This document shows, piece by piece, positions 23,618-35,359 of a DNA stretch of 64,000 bases; the first letter of the stretch is position 1, and every line of letters starts with the position of its first letter. The notes beneath the pieces are model-generated. The model ran no database searches and was not told where the DNA came from. It saw nothing but the letters and a program-made list of their open reading frames with translations. The translations under genes and the position numbers were made by a program. The stretch comes from Silene latifolia (taxonomy: Eukaryota > Streptophyta > Magnoliopsida > Caryophyllales > Caryophyllaceae): the NCBI RefSeq assembly GCF_048544455.1, contig NC_133536.1, forward strand, positions 33,172,152-33,236,151, in the 5' to 3' direction.

Positions 23618-24642
23618 TCAGACATAATACTTTTTAAGGTGAATGATGTTCCAGGACCTAGGGACATCTTCCCCGTCCATAGTCTCCAACTTGTATGCCC
23701 TATTACCCACGATGCCTTCTATGCGGTAGGGACCTTCCCAGTTATAGGCGAATTTACCTGCACTCTGATTCTTGGTGTTTAGGAATACCTTCCTGAGTAC
23801 TAGGTCCCCTACCTATAGTGTCCTTAGTCTTACATTTTTGTTGTAACTCCTGGCTACTGTCTGCTTGTAGGCTGCCATTCTGATTTGGGCACTGGTTCTT
23901 AGCTCGTCAATGGTATCCAGGCTGCTGGCTATTTCCACCTGGTTCCTCTCTTCGGTGGCATTGGCATATCGATGCGTCGGTATTTGCACCTCAGAGGGAA
24001 TAACTGCCTCAGCCCCATATACCAGACTGAATGGTGTTTGACCTGTTGCCACTTTGGTGGTGGTTCTATCAGACCACAGCATGAAGGGGAGCTCATCTGC
24101 CCAGTTGGCTCATATCTCCTCCAGCCTTCTTTTCATGTTGTTCATGACTATCTTGTTGCTGGATTCTGCCTGACCGTTGGACTGTGGATTCCTAGGAGTA
24201 GACATAAACAGCTTGATGTTCCACATAGCGCAGTAGTCTTCCGTTCTGTTGGATATGAATTGTGACTTGTTGTCACATATGATTTCTGAAGGGATGTCGT
24301 ATCTACTGACTATGTTCCTCTTGATGAAAGATATCACATGCTTCTCCAGAACCTGAGGGAAAGCTTCTGCCTCTATCCATTTAGAGAAGTAGTCCGTCAT
24401 CGTCGGCATGTACGTCCAGTTTCCAGAAGCATGGGGTAATGGTCCCACATTGTCCATTCCCAATTTCATGAAAGGCCAAGGCGAGATGATCGGATGCATA
24501 TGTTCTGCTGGCTGGTGGCTGACAGGGGCGTGCTTTTGGCATTCTTCACATTTCTGGACGTAATCTGTGGCGTCCTTCCTTATGGTGGGCCAGAAGTAAC
24601 CCTGCCTTAGTGCTTTGTTGGTTAGGCTCCTACCCCCTATAT
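23618..24642 (-). pseudogene. Tat-like pol, integrase part
   Basis: Downstream piece of the Gypsy polyprotein. The frame starts inside the HHCC zinc domain (HIGGRSL, YFWPTIRKDA, then CEECQKH) and continues into the core with all three catalytic acidic residues (GMDNVGPLP, ICDNKSQF, QSNGQAESSN). Two in-frame stops follow, near 24110 and at 23813. The C-terminal region remains readable, with GDLVLR-, [12 protein letters not shown] and [16 protein letters not shown] motifs, to the final stop at 23618. The integrase zinc domain was cut by the three-LTR element: the upstream half ends at 28652. Confidence 0.85.
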
Positions 24643-25752
24643 GATTTTGAACCAAAATGGTCCAAGGGTTGTCCATTTTTGTCCGAATCTGGACAGGAAA
24701 TTGCAAGACATTTCGGTGAGTATAATTGCATAATTTTTAAGAGAAAATGCCTACAAATGATCCCCCTTTTATACAAGCAAACAGCCAAAACAATTGAAAT
24801 GCAACAACAATTTTAGAAGCTCATAAACTACACGTCCCAAGCTGCTTGTTTAGGTCTACAATTGCTGCCAAGTCTGCCCCACTTTGGACTCTTATTATTT
24901 GTTTATTAGGTGTCCTTTTGTGCTAACAAAATGCCAAGGCAAAATTGAAGTACAACAACAATTTTTAGCAGCTCAAGAACACGCCTAAAGCTGCTGCCCA
25001 TTGCTCTATTTTGTCTTGTTTTACAACATTTCAACTTTGTATTTTGTTTTGTTCCTCTTTTATTTGTAGCCTTTAGATTTACTTTTAGATGGATGGCTAG
25101 GATTTAGTTGCTTCTCTTTTAATTTTAGCCCTAGGATGTGTTGTTAGATGAAGGGCTTAAATGAGTTGAGAGTCTCTATAAATAGAGCTCATATCCTATG
25201 TAATATTCAGATTTGAAGTTGATGAGAAATGAATTTAAGAGGTTTTTAAAAACCCTTTGTTTAGTTCTTTGCTTAGTGCTTGAACAACCTCCATTACTTA
25301 GTGTTTGGAGATGACTCTATCATTTTGCTTAGTGCTTTGGAAGAGTATTATCCTAGGCTTAAACATGCTTTGTGATCTTGTTTAAGTCATATCTTTCTAT
25401 CTTTCACACAAATAAAACCCCAAAAAACAGTCCCTTTAAAACCGAGACAATACTACACAAAACAGCCCATTTTCGAGTTTATTTTTGTAATATGGTTGCA
25501 CCGTTTTTACTAGGGTTTGATGTTGGGTCGTGTCTCTTCATCCCTTTCTCATTTGCCTATGCTAAAGCGAGGGTGATGATAAGCCAAACGGTTTCCGGGA
25601 CTGTCCTATCCTTAGCCCGGTTTTAGGTCTCTTTTTATGTTGTTTTTGGGTCATTTGTGACGGTCTTAAATTATGTTGCAATTGTTGTCGTTTTTGCTGC
25701 GTTTTTTGGCCTATTTTGGGCTGATTAAGGACCACCTCTTCGTTTTACTCCA

Positions 25753-26097
25753 AAGTGGTATCAGAGCTTCGGCTCTTGCGTTTTCTTAAACCAAGACGAT
25801 CTTGGGAAATGGTGGTCCTTGGTGTTCTAGGGTGTGACACCGCAAATCTGTGCGTGGCTTGATTCATGGGTGTTGGCTTTGGTTCAAGCACTTGTGTGAT
25901 GCTTGAATCGAGTTGGCTAACAAGGGGATTCTAAGTCTTTGCTAAGTGCTTGACTAGAATGGGCTCTTGTTGTCACCCTCTTTAACATCTATACTACTTT
26001 TTTTTCTGAAATTGTATTTGTTTTGAAATAGTCTTTTGTTATACCATGTTCTTAACCGCGAAAGTTTGAGGACAAACTTTTCTCAACAAAGGGAGTT
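25753..26097 (+). other. Internal region 1 of trimer A
   Basis: 345 bp: primer binding site next to the LTR, then non-coding sequence, then purine-rich tract. Repeated nearly unchanged at 27195-27541 and, in reverse orientation, in trimer B. Confidence 0.85.
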
Positions 26098-27194
26098 TGA
26101 ACCAAAATGGTCCAAGGGTTGTCCGTTTTTGTCCGAATCTGGACAGGAAATTGCAAGACATTTCGGTGAGTATAATTGCATAATTTTTAAGAGAAAATGG
26201 CTACAAATGATCCCACTTTTATACAAGCAAAGAGCCAAAACAATTGAAATGCAACAACAATTTTAGAAGCTCACAAACTACACGTTCCAAGCTGCTTGTT
26301 GAGGCCTACAGTTGCTGCCAAGTCTGCCCCAATTTGGACTCTTATTATTTGTTTATTAGGTGTCCTTTTGTGCTAACAAAATGCCAAGGCAAAATTGAAG
26401 TACAACAACAATTCTTAGCATCTCAAGAACACGCCTAAAGCTGCTGCCCATTGCTCTATTTTGTCTTGTTTTACAACATTTCAACTTTGTATTTTGTTTT
26501 GTTCCTCTTTTATTTGTAGCCTTTAGATTTACTTTTAGATGGATGGCTAGGATTTAGTTGTTTCTCTTTTAATTTTAGCCCTAGGATGTGTTGTTAGATG
26601 AAGGGCTTAGATGAGTTGAGAGTCTCTATAAATAGAGCTCATATCCTATGTAATATTCAGATTTGAAGTTTATGAGAAATGAATTTAAGAGGTTTTTAAA
26701 AACCCTTTGTTTAGTTCTTTGCATAGTGCTTGAACAACATCCATTACTTAGTGTTTGGAGATGACTCTATCCTTTTGCTTAGTGCTTTGGAAGAGTATTA
26801 TCCTAGGCTTAAACATACTTTGTGATCTTGTTTAAGTCATATCTTTCACACAAATAAAACCCCAAAAAACAGTCCCTTTAAAACTGAGACAATACTACAC
26901 AAAACAGCCCATTTTCGAGTTTATTTTTGTAGTATGGTTGCACCGTTTTTGCTAGGGTTTGATGTTGGGTCGTGGCTCTTCATCCCTTTCTCATTTGCTT
27001 ATGCTAATGCGAGGGTGATGATAAGCCAAACGGTTTCCGGGACCGTCCTATCCTTAGCCCGGTTTTAGGTCTCTTTTTATGTTGTTTTTGGGTCATTTGT
27101 GACGGTCTTAAATTATGTTGCAATTGTTGTCGTTTTTCCTGCGTATTTTGGCCTATTTTGGGCTGATTAAGGACCACCTCTTCGTTTTACTCCA

Positions 27195-27541
27195 AAGTGG
27201 TATCAGAGCTTCGGCTCTTGCGTTTTCTTAAACCAAGACAATCTTGGGAAATGATGGTCCTTGGTGTTCTAGGGTATGACACCGCAAATCTGTGCGTGGC
27301 TTGATTCATGGGTGTTGCCTTTGGTTCAAGCGCTTGTGTGATGCTTGAATCGAGTTGGCTAACAAGGGGATTCTAAGTCTTTGCTAAGTGCTTGACCAGA
27401 ATGGGCTCTTGTTGTCACCCTCTTTAACATCTATACTACTTTTTTTTTTCTGAAATTGTATTTGTTTTGAAATCGTCTTTTGTTATACCATGTTCTTAAC
27501 CGCGAAAGTTTGAGGACAAACTTTTCTCAACAAAGGGAGTT
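27195..27541 (+). other. Internal region 2 of trimer A
   Basis: 347 bp near-copy of 25753-26097, with primer binding site and polypurine run at the expected ends. Confidence 0.85.
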
Positions 27542-28651
27542 TGAACCAAAATGGTCCAAGGGTTGTCCGTTTTTGTCCGAATCTGGACAGGAAATTGCAA
27601 GAAATTTCGGTGAGTATAATTGCATAATTTTTAAGAGAAAATGCCTACAAATGATCCCCCTTTTATACAAGCAAAGAGCCAAAACAATTGAAATGCAACA
27701 ACAATTTTAGAAGCTCACAAACTACACGTCCCAAGCTGCTTGTTGAGGCCTACAATTGCTGCCAAGTCTGCCCCACTTTGGACTCTTATTATTTGTTTAT
27801 TAGGTGTCCTTTTGTGCTAACAAAATGCCAAGGCAAAATTGAAGTACAACAACAATTCTTAGCAGCTCAAGAACACGCCTAAAGCTGCTGCCCATTGCTC
27901 TATTTTATCTTGTTTTACAACATTTCAACTTTTTATTTTGTTTTGTTCCTCTTTTATTTGTAGCCTTTAGATTTACTTTTAGATGGATGGCTAGGATTTA
28001 GTTGTTTCTCTTTAAATTTTAGCCCTAGGATGTGTTGTTAGATGAAGGGCTTAGATGAGTTGAGAGTCTCTATAAATAGAGCTCATATCCTATGTAATAT
28101 TCAGATTTGAAGTTTATGAGAAATAAATTTAAGAGGTTTTTAAAAACCCTTTGTTTAGTTCTTTGCTTAGTGCTTGAACAACCTCCATTACTTAGTGTTT
28201 GGAGATGACTCTATCCTTTTGCTTAGTGCTTTGGAAGAGTATTATCCTAGGCTTAAACATGCTTTGTGATCTTGTTTAAGTCATATCTTTCTATCTTTCA
28301 CACAAATAAAACCCCAATAAATAGTCCCTTTAAAACCGAGACAATACTACACAAAACAGCCCATTTTCGAGTTTATTTTTGTAGTATGGTTCCGCCGTTT
28401 TTACTAGGGTTTGATGTTGGGTCGTGGCTCTTCATCCCTTTCTCATTTGCCTATGCTAATGCGAGGGTGATGATAAGCCAAACGGTTTCCGGGACCGTCC
28501 TATCCTTAGCCTGGTTTTAGGTCTCTTTTTATGTTATTTTTGGGTCATTTGTGACGGTCTTAAATTATGTTGCAATTGTTGTCGTTTTTGCTGCGTTTTT
28601 TGGCCTATTTTGGGCTGATTAAGGACCACCTCTTCGTTTTACTCCAGATTT

Positions 28652-31600
28652 CCACAATCACCATTGTGGATATCACACATCACTGCCTGTGCCTCCTGTA
28701 TGCTCAGGCACCTCAGATAGGGTCCTGCCAAGGACTTCCTAAATAGGATACCATCCATGAGTACGAATCTGGAGGACTTCATTTTGAAGCTCCTAGCGTC
28801 TTTCTGGTCAGGTGGTAATACCTCATCGCGTAGACAACTAATGTAAGGCTTAAGCCAATCGTCATTTTCCTCCCGGGGTGTGGTAGTACACAGTATCCCT
28901 ACTTCGTATGCCCACTGGGTAGTGGCAGCCTTACTGGCGTTCTGCTGTTCATTCTGATGTATGGCAGGTTTCATGACATGTATGTATGGTATAGTACCCA
29001 CTGCCCCTGGAGTGAAGGCTGCTCCCAGGGTGGCGAGAGCATCCGCTTCAACATTCTGATCCCTAGGTATCTGCTGGATGTGGAAGGAGGCAAAGCGGAG
29101 TTTGATCTCCTTTTCCACTTCCAGGTAGGCTACCATTTTAGGATCCCTGGCTGTGTACACGTTATTCACGTGGTTCACAATCAGTTGGGAGTCACTGTAC
29201 ACTTTGATGTGGTTTATTTTCATTTCTAAGGCTAACTGGAGTCCTAAGATTAGGGCCTCGTACTCAGCCTCGTTATTCATTGGTTTGAACTCACACTGTA
29301 CTGCCTGTATTATCTGTTCCCCCTGAGGTGATTTCAGGACCAGCCTTACCCCTGCTCTCTTTGTGTTGGATGCCCCATCAACATGTAATTCTCATACCTG
29401 CTCCCCTTTAACCTCACTTAGGGTCAAGATTTCACTGGCGGCTTGTTCTTGAAGGGTGGGGCTAAAGTCTGACACAAAGTCAGCTAGGGCTTGGGATTTT
29501 ATGGCTGTTCGGGGTTCAAATTTCAGGTCGTACCCACTTAGGTGGACAGGCCACTTAACCATTCTCCCTGACAGTTCGGGTTTCCTCATTGTGGTTCTCA
29601 GGGGGTAGTTGGTCACGACTGAAATTGTATGTGACTCAAAATAGGGACACGATTTATACGAAGCAGTAACAAGTGCTCAAACGCGTTTTTCTAGAGATGT
29701 GTACCTGGTCTCTGCAGGTAACAGATACTTTCTTATATAGTATACTGGTTTCTGCATACCTTCGTGCTCTCGTACCAGTACAGCGCTTACAGCCGCCTCC
29801 GTTACTGACAAATACAAGTACAGTGGTTCTCCCTGTTCTGGCTTGGAGAGAAGAGGAGGAGTGCTTAGGTACTGCTTGAGTTCCCCAAACGCCTTTTCAT
29901 GCTCCGGAGTCCATTCAAACTTCTGGCTCTTCCTCAGGATGTCGTAGAACAGTCGGCACCTATCTGAGGACCTTGATATGAACCGATTTAGGGCTGCTAC
30001 TCATCCTGTGAGCCTCTGTACGTCCTTTGGCTTCTAAGGAGATTCTAACTGGAGTACTTATTTAATTTGCTCTGTGCTGGCCTCTATCCTTCTTTGCGTC
30101 ACCAAGTACCCCAGGAATTTCCCTAAGGAGACTCCAAAAGTGCATTTCAGGGGGTTCAGCTTCATATGGTATTTTCTGAGGATCGAGAAGGTATTTTCCA
30201 GGTGGGACATATGTTGTTCTGCCTTCTCAGATTTGACTGCCATATCGTCAATGTAGACTTCCATTGTTCTCCCTATCTCCTCCTTGAACATTCTGTTCAC
30301 CAGGCGCTGATAGGTGGAACCGGCATTCTTGAGGCCAAAGGGCATCACATTGTAGCAGTACAAGCCTCTGTCAGATCTGATGGTTGTTTTCTCCTGATCC
30401 TTAGGATCCATTTTTATCTGGTTATACCCACTCCAGGTGTCAAGGAAGGTAAGTAGCTCGTGCCCTGCTGTTGCGTTTACCATGGAATCAATGTGCGGCA
30501 GGGGGAACAGGTCTTTTGGGCAGGCTTTGTTAAGATCTGTGAAATCAACACATACTCTCCACTTGTTGTTCTTCTTGGGTACAACCACAATATTCGAGAG
30601 CCATTCTGGGTAGTTAACTTCCCTGATCTTGCCTGCTGCCAGGAGGTTGTCTACCTCCTAGTTTATCACCTCGTTCCTCCCAGGAGCAAATTTCCACCTT
30701 TTCTGCTGGACTGGAGGAAAGCTAGGGTCTAAATTTAACCGGTGTGTCATTACACTTGGATCTATGCCAATCATGTCGCTATGGGACCAGGCGAAGCAAT
30801 CCATGTTAGTGCGTAGAAATTCAATTATATGCTCACTGATGTTACCTGCACAATCAGCTCCCACCAGCACTATTCTTGCTGAAAACTGTGGGTCCAGGAC
30901 TACTTCGACGAGTTCCTCCTGAGGAGGTGCGATATACTCCCTCTGGACGCACAGTTTCTGTAATTGCTATGCTGAACCAACTGCAATGGGTTTCAGACCA
31001 TTCTTGTAGTAATCCCGAGCGATATTTTGATCTCCCCGTATCTCCTGTACTTCCCAGGGCGTAGGGAACTTCAGGCTCTGATGGTACTTTGATGGTACTG
31101 CTTTCATGTCATGGATTCAAGGCCTGCCAAGTATCACATTATAAGTTGACGGACCATAAATGACCAAGTACCGTACTTGTTTGTTCATACCCCCTGCAAA
31201 GGTAGGAATCACTATTTCTCCAAGGGATTGCTTAGTTTCTCCACTGAAGCCTACCAAGGGTATTGCCTTCTATACCAGGTCTTTCTCGCTGAACCCTATG
31301 TTCTTCAAGGTTTCCAGCATTATGAGATTCACAAAGCTTCCTATATCAACCAATATCTTTTTAACAAGGCAGTTCCCTATGGAAAGGGTAATGATCAAGG
31401 CATCATGGCGGTGTTCTGACTCATCGGGTATGTCTGCCTTGTCGAATGAGATTTCTGGTAGATCCTGTCTGCTGACCCTGAGGGAAAACTCTGGTTTATC
31501 TCCTTTAGTCTCGGTTTCATGGCGCTTTGCGGCTGAATAAGTGAGACCACATGTTTCCGATCCTCCTGTGATGACGCTCACGACCTTTGAGTAAGGTAGA

Positions 31601-32663
31601 GGTGGGGATGGTTGGGCCTGGTCAGTAGTATTGACCTTTCTAGAATTCGCTCCCTTGGGGAGCAGGTGATCCAAGCATCCAGCACTGTAGAGGTGCTTTA
31701 CTTCCTTTCGTAGTACTACACAGTCTTCTGTATTGTGGCCAATATCGTTGTGGTATTCACACCTTTTGCTGACATCTCTTATGTCGTTCTCCCTAGGTGT
31801 AGGCTTCTTGGGCCACCTGGCCCTCTGCCCCAGTTCCCTGATCGCCTTCAATACCTCAACAAGTCTAGTGGTGAACCCATACTCGCTGAGCTTAGGTAGA
31901 GCCTCGGTGCTCTCTGTTTCTCCTGAGACTTTGTTCACTGTGTTGTTGCTGTATGGTTTGGCTCTTTCGTTCTTCTTCTCCGTTGTGATTTTTCTGCTGG
32001 ATGACTCTGTTCCGTACAAGTCCCTTCTATCATCATCCTCCTCTAGGCGATAAGTAGCCTCTGCCATTTTCTTGACTTCCTCAAAGGTGGCACATGGGTG
32101 CTTGGTGAGATCCTTGTACAAATCAGAGTCGCGGTGCAGTCCCCTTCTAAAGGCATTGACCGCTGTTGTAGGGTCGCACCTAGGTATAGATATTTTTTCC
32201 ACATTGAATCTGGCGAGATAATCCCTGGTGGACTCCTCGAACCTCTGGACGATCTGGTATAGATCACTGGATAATTTTTCTGGCTTGCGACTGCTGGCGA
32301 ACTATTGATTAAAGATGTTCACTAATCCCGCGAAGCTGGAAATAGACTTGTTCGGAAGGTTAACGAACCATTGGATACAGGATTGATAACTGGTGATCCT
32401 GGGCGCTGCGGACTCCCATCCCTATTAGGCTTGGGTACAGGATTGATAACTGATGATTTGCCAGCCTTCCATGCTCCCAGGTCTGGGATTTTGGGGGAGT
32501 AAGGAGGCTTTGCTGATACTTGGGGCTGAGCCTGACCTGCAGTCACTCTGGTGGCAGGGACCACCGTTGCTGGAACACCATAGGTTGCTGGCGTCGCCCC
32601 TACTACTGGAGTTTGCACTGATGTACTCATCGGATCAGAGACGTTCTGACTGGATCCTGACAT
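28652..32663 (-). pseudogene. Tat-like gag-PR-RT-RNase H polyprotein, degraded
   Basis: Start ATG at 32663, about 85 bases inside the primer site. Gag N-terminus is Pro/Thr/Ala-rich (to 32322); after frame breaks, the gag core follows (32202 on: NAFRRGLHRDSDLY). A CCHC-like knuckle CEYHNDIGHNTEDC lies at about 31719-31761. The protease reads VDIGSFVNL, so the catalytic Asp-Thr-Gly has become Asp-Ile-Gly. RT (30870-30058) shows WRVCVDFTDLNKACPKD, PFGLKNAGSTYQR and the catalytic VYIDDMAVKS. RNase H (29616-28652) shows NNEAEYEALILGL, VYSDSQLIVNHV and DQNVEADALA. The integrase zinc domain begins at the end (CDIHNGDCGN) and is cut by trimer A. Several stops and frameshifts. Confidence 0.88.
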
Positions 32664-32730
32664 GATCAACTATAAAGATGTTAGGATATTTCGAAAAAAG
32701 ATATTTTAACCAAGATTTAACCACAATGCC

Positions 32731-32748
32731 CCACGGTGGGCGCCAAAC
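32731..32748 (-). other. Primer binding site region of the Tat-like element
   Basis: Minus strand reads TTTGGCGCCCACCGTGG immediately inside the 5' LTR, a sequence typical of plant Tat-type Gypsy elements. The tRNA partner is not assigned here. Confidence 0.75.
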
Positions 32749-33528
32749 TGTTTTGGTAAGATTTTACCGACTAAATATTTGTGAGTCAATGCGGCTATTC
32801 CAATTAAAATACGAAGACTTAAGTAGGACGGTAGTAGGAACATAACGAGAACGAAAGTAAACAACTAAAGCGAGAAAAAAGCAAAACGAAAAAGAGAGAA
32901 AGACAAATGACACAAGCGAAATGGTGACGCGGAAAACCCAAAATGTGGGAAAACCTGCGGAGGGAATGGTATCTCGCCAATGATCCAGTAGTAGTAATAG
33001 TATTCGAGGGTGAACCTTGCTGGAACAATCAGGAGTTACAGCTGTGATCTCCAAATGCCAAAGTACAAATGATATGAACGATGTATAAAATTCTAAATGT
33101 GTTGTTGATGTTGATTGATGTAGGTGACGAGTGATATTTCTTCAAGACAGAGTGAATGAGGGATCAAGAATGTCTTGAATATGATGTTTGTTTCTTTCTT
33201 ATAGCCGTTCCTGGGGTTGTTGCACGTGCTCCTATATTTTCTCAATCATACGCTCCACTTCCTATGAAATAGGAAGTGGTTGCTGACTTTGTCAAAGCTC
33301 CTGCTAATCTCTGTAATGTTCCTGCTGACTACTTCAACGTTCCTGCTGGCAGTTTGTTATTTATTTTAACAGCGGCCTTTATATTTCTTGAATGTCCAGG
33401 TTCATCCCCCCTTGTTCTTCCTGGTGTTCAGCAGTCTGCTGCCTTGTCATTGATCTGTGTGCTTCTGTTTTGCCCAATGGTGAATTGTCACGTCATGATA
33501 AAAATGATAGGGTATTTTTACCCATACA
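32749..33528 (-). repeat. 5' LTR of the Tat-like element (780 bp)
   Basis: Plus-strand reading begins TGTTTTGGTAAG and ends TACCCATACA. Homologous to 6058-6837 and followed by acgac. Confidence 0.9.
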
Positions 33529-33533
33529 ACGAC

Positions 33534-33731
33534 CACCCACCCCCCCACCCCCCCGCGAGGATATCTCCATATATTTGCTTGCAAGGGATTCATTGGGTTA
33601 AACTCCACATTTTGGTAAGGTTGATGGAAGGGTTGATGATTATAAATGTTCTGATGAACATCGGGGCCACCCTTATGTCCATCACTAGTCATCCCATTAG
33701 CAAACCTCCCAAACTAATTCTGAAAGTCCAT
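33534..33731 (-). pseudogene. DUF4283-like protein, N-terminal part
   Basis: Sixty-six codons upstream of the Tat-like insertion, in phase with the DUF4283 fragment at 5697-6057 once the insertion is removed. The likely start is ATG 33731, read MDFQN followed by TAG at 33714-33716, then FGRFANGMTSDGHKGG and an Asn/Gln/Pro-rich stretch. The C-rich run on the plus strand (33536-33555) encodes Gly/Val here. A Met after the stop (33692) could restart. The premature stop and two insertions make it a pseudogene. Confidence 0.6.
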
Positions 33732-34088
33732 CGGGATGAGTTTGGAATGAAGAACAGAAAGCTTTTTTCTTGATTTCTTAATTATTGATTTTTTACAGGA
33801 ATACTGATAAGAAGAGGAAGAATAGTGGATTGATTAAAAAAACCCTAGGCATCACAGGGTATTAATAGGGAAAAAGGAATCCCAGGCACCACACAGAAAC
33901 CCTTCAAATCCCCAATTGAAAAGAATGAACAAGAACTGGATTGTGGAAAGACGATTGCAATTCTCAAAAGTAGAAGCCCCCAATACTTAATAAGATAACA
34001 CAATGATTAGAGATAATAAAGAAGGATTTAGAAGAAATAAATCTCTTTTTTGCAGCTTCAAACCCGGATTTATCCTTCATTCCTCAAC
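33732..34088 (-). other. Upstream flank of the DUF4283-like gene
   Basis: No ORF on either strand of note. Minus-strand sequence resembles an untranslated leader. Cut at 34094 by the Copia element; the original continuation is at 41690. Confidence 0.45.
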
Positions 34089-34093
34089 CTTTA

Positions 34094-35359
34094 TGTTGGA
34101 ATATGTGTCCTCCGACAATAATGCGATCACGACTGTTGAGCATGATGATCACATGTTTAAATCTCATTATAAAGAATACAATTAGGAAGTAATATTGTTA
34201 CTGTCAACTGGTCAACATATATCGGTAATGATTGGCTGACTAGAGTTTGACATTACTTGTCGTCGCGACGGTGGTGATCGATTGACCCCTAGGTCATACC
34301 TATAGGGCAACACTCTTAATTGATTATTTAATTAATCGTATAACGTTACGAGTTAATTAAATTACTTGAAAATTGACGGACGATTTTGGAAGTAAAATTT
34401 ACGTATCATATTGAAATGTGATTAAATGAGATACGGTCTGAGTTATTGAATTGTATCATTACTCGGATGAAATTATTGTTTAAAGAAACAATCGAAAATT
34501 GAATGAATTATTATAAATACAATCTGTTGTGATTTATAAATGGAAAAATATTTTGGTACAAGTAATTGTGAAATTACTAAGTCAATTTTGTATGTGACGT
34601 ATTTTAATAATACGTTGATTTTTAATATGTTAAAAATACACAACAAATTTATGCTACATGTGACATGTGACATTTTGACAATTGACAAAAATAATATGGA
34701 TTCCATATTATCCATATGGACCGAAATAATAAGAGGAGGATTAAGCTAATTAATTGTTTAAATTAGTGGTAAACATAATGATTGTTTGCTTTAGTAGCCA
34801 TGCAAGCCTATTATGCATTGTGAAGACAAATGAATGCATGCATTGGCTCCTCTCCCACTCCCCTTTGTCCGGTTTTTAGAGGAGGAAAAACCACTTGGTT
34901 TTTCTTCTCCTTTTTACCATATACTCATATGATTATTGATAATTCATTCATACTTCACTTATCTAAAATAAGAGTTTTAGAGAGATAAAAAGCTCCCATT
35001 TCTTCCTCCTCACAAAACCGAAATATTCAAGTGTTATATAATATTTTGGATCAATTTTCTACAAAGATTAATATTGTACTAGTTCATATAATATTAATTT
35101 TATTAAGAGTAAGCTTTGGGTATAAATCCTAAGGAGAGATCCTACACTTGGATCTTGGTTCTTCCATTAAGGAAAGCTCAAGAACAAAAGAAAAGGAGAT
35201 TTCTTTTGTGCCCATAAAACCGAAACATCCAATGTAAGAACATGATTTCTCCTCTATTTTGCTCACTTGTTTGCATGCATAAAATCCATATTAAATTTTA
35301 TGACAAATTAAATTAAGACATATATGAATATGTAAGTATATAGATCTACTTTTCCTTCA
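34094..35359 (+). repeat. 5' LTR of Copia element 2
   Basis: Begins TGTTGGAATATG, ends TTTTCCTTCA. Followed by primer-site-like CGGTATCAAGAGCC. Confidence 0.93.

Larger units (their letters stand above)
24648..28646 (+). mobile_element. Non-autonomous LTR element in a tandem three-LTR array (trimer A)
   Basis: Layout LTR-internal-LTR-internal-LTR over 3999 bp, flanked by gattt (24643-24647, 28647-28651) inside the integrase frame of the Tat-like element. LTRs are 24648-25752 (1105 bp), 26098-27194 (1097 bp) and 27542-28646 (1105 bp). The two internal regions (about 345 bp each) hold only a primer site (TGGTATCAGAGC at 25756-25767, repeated in the second) and a polypurine run (acaaagggag) before the next LTR. 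The middle LTR lacks one copy of an 8-bp direct repeat (tatctttc). No coding capacity, as in TRIM or SMART elements, although the LTRs are longer than usual for those. The single outer duplication shows one insertion later expanded by LTR recombination. Confidence 0.92.
6058..33528 (-). mobile_element. Tat/Retand-like Ty3/Gypsy element with three nested insertions
   Basis: Both LTRs are 780 bp (6058-6837 and 32749-33528) and the whole is flanked by acgac (6053-6057, 33529-33533). Gag-pol is on the minus strand, so the 5' LTR is on the right. Subtracting the insertions at 7259-15289, 16189-21335 and 24648-28646 with one duplication each leaves about 10.3 kb. Order in element direction: 5' LTR, primer binding site, gag-PR-RT-RNaseH-IN, spacer, extra gene in antisense, polypurine tract, 3' LTR. 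That order matches the Tat lineage, in which extra ORFs near the 3' LTR are known, some of them antisense. The LTRs differ by several percent by eye and pol is broken, so it is an old copy. Confidence 0.88.

Noticed and set aside
24648..28646. Several 60-90-residue frames repeated three times
   Set aside because: They arise because the LTR is present three times; none continues across copies or shows protein-like conservation beyond the DNA.
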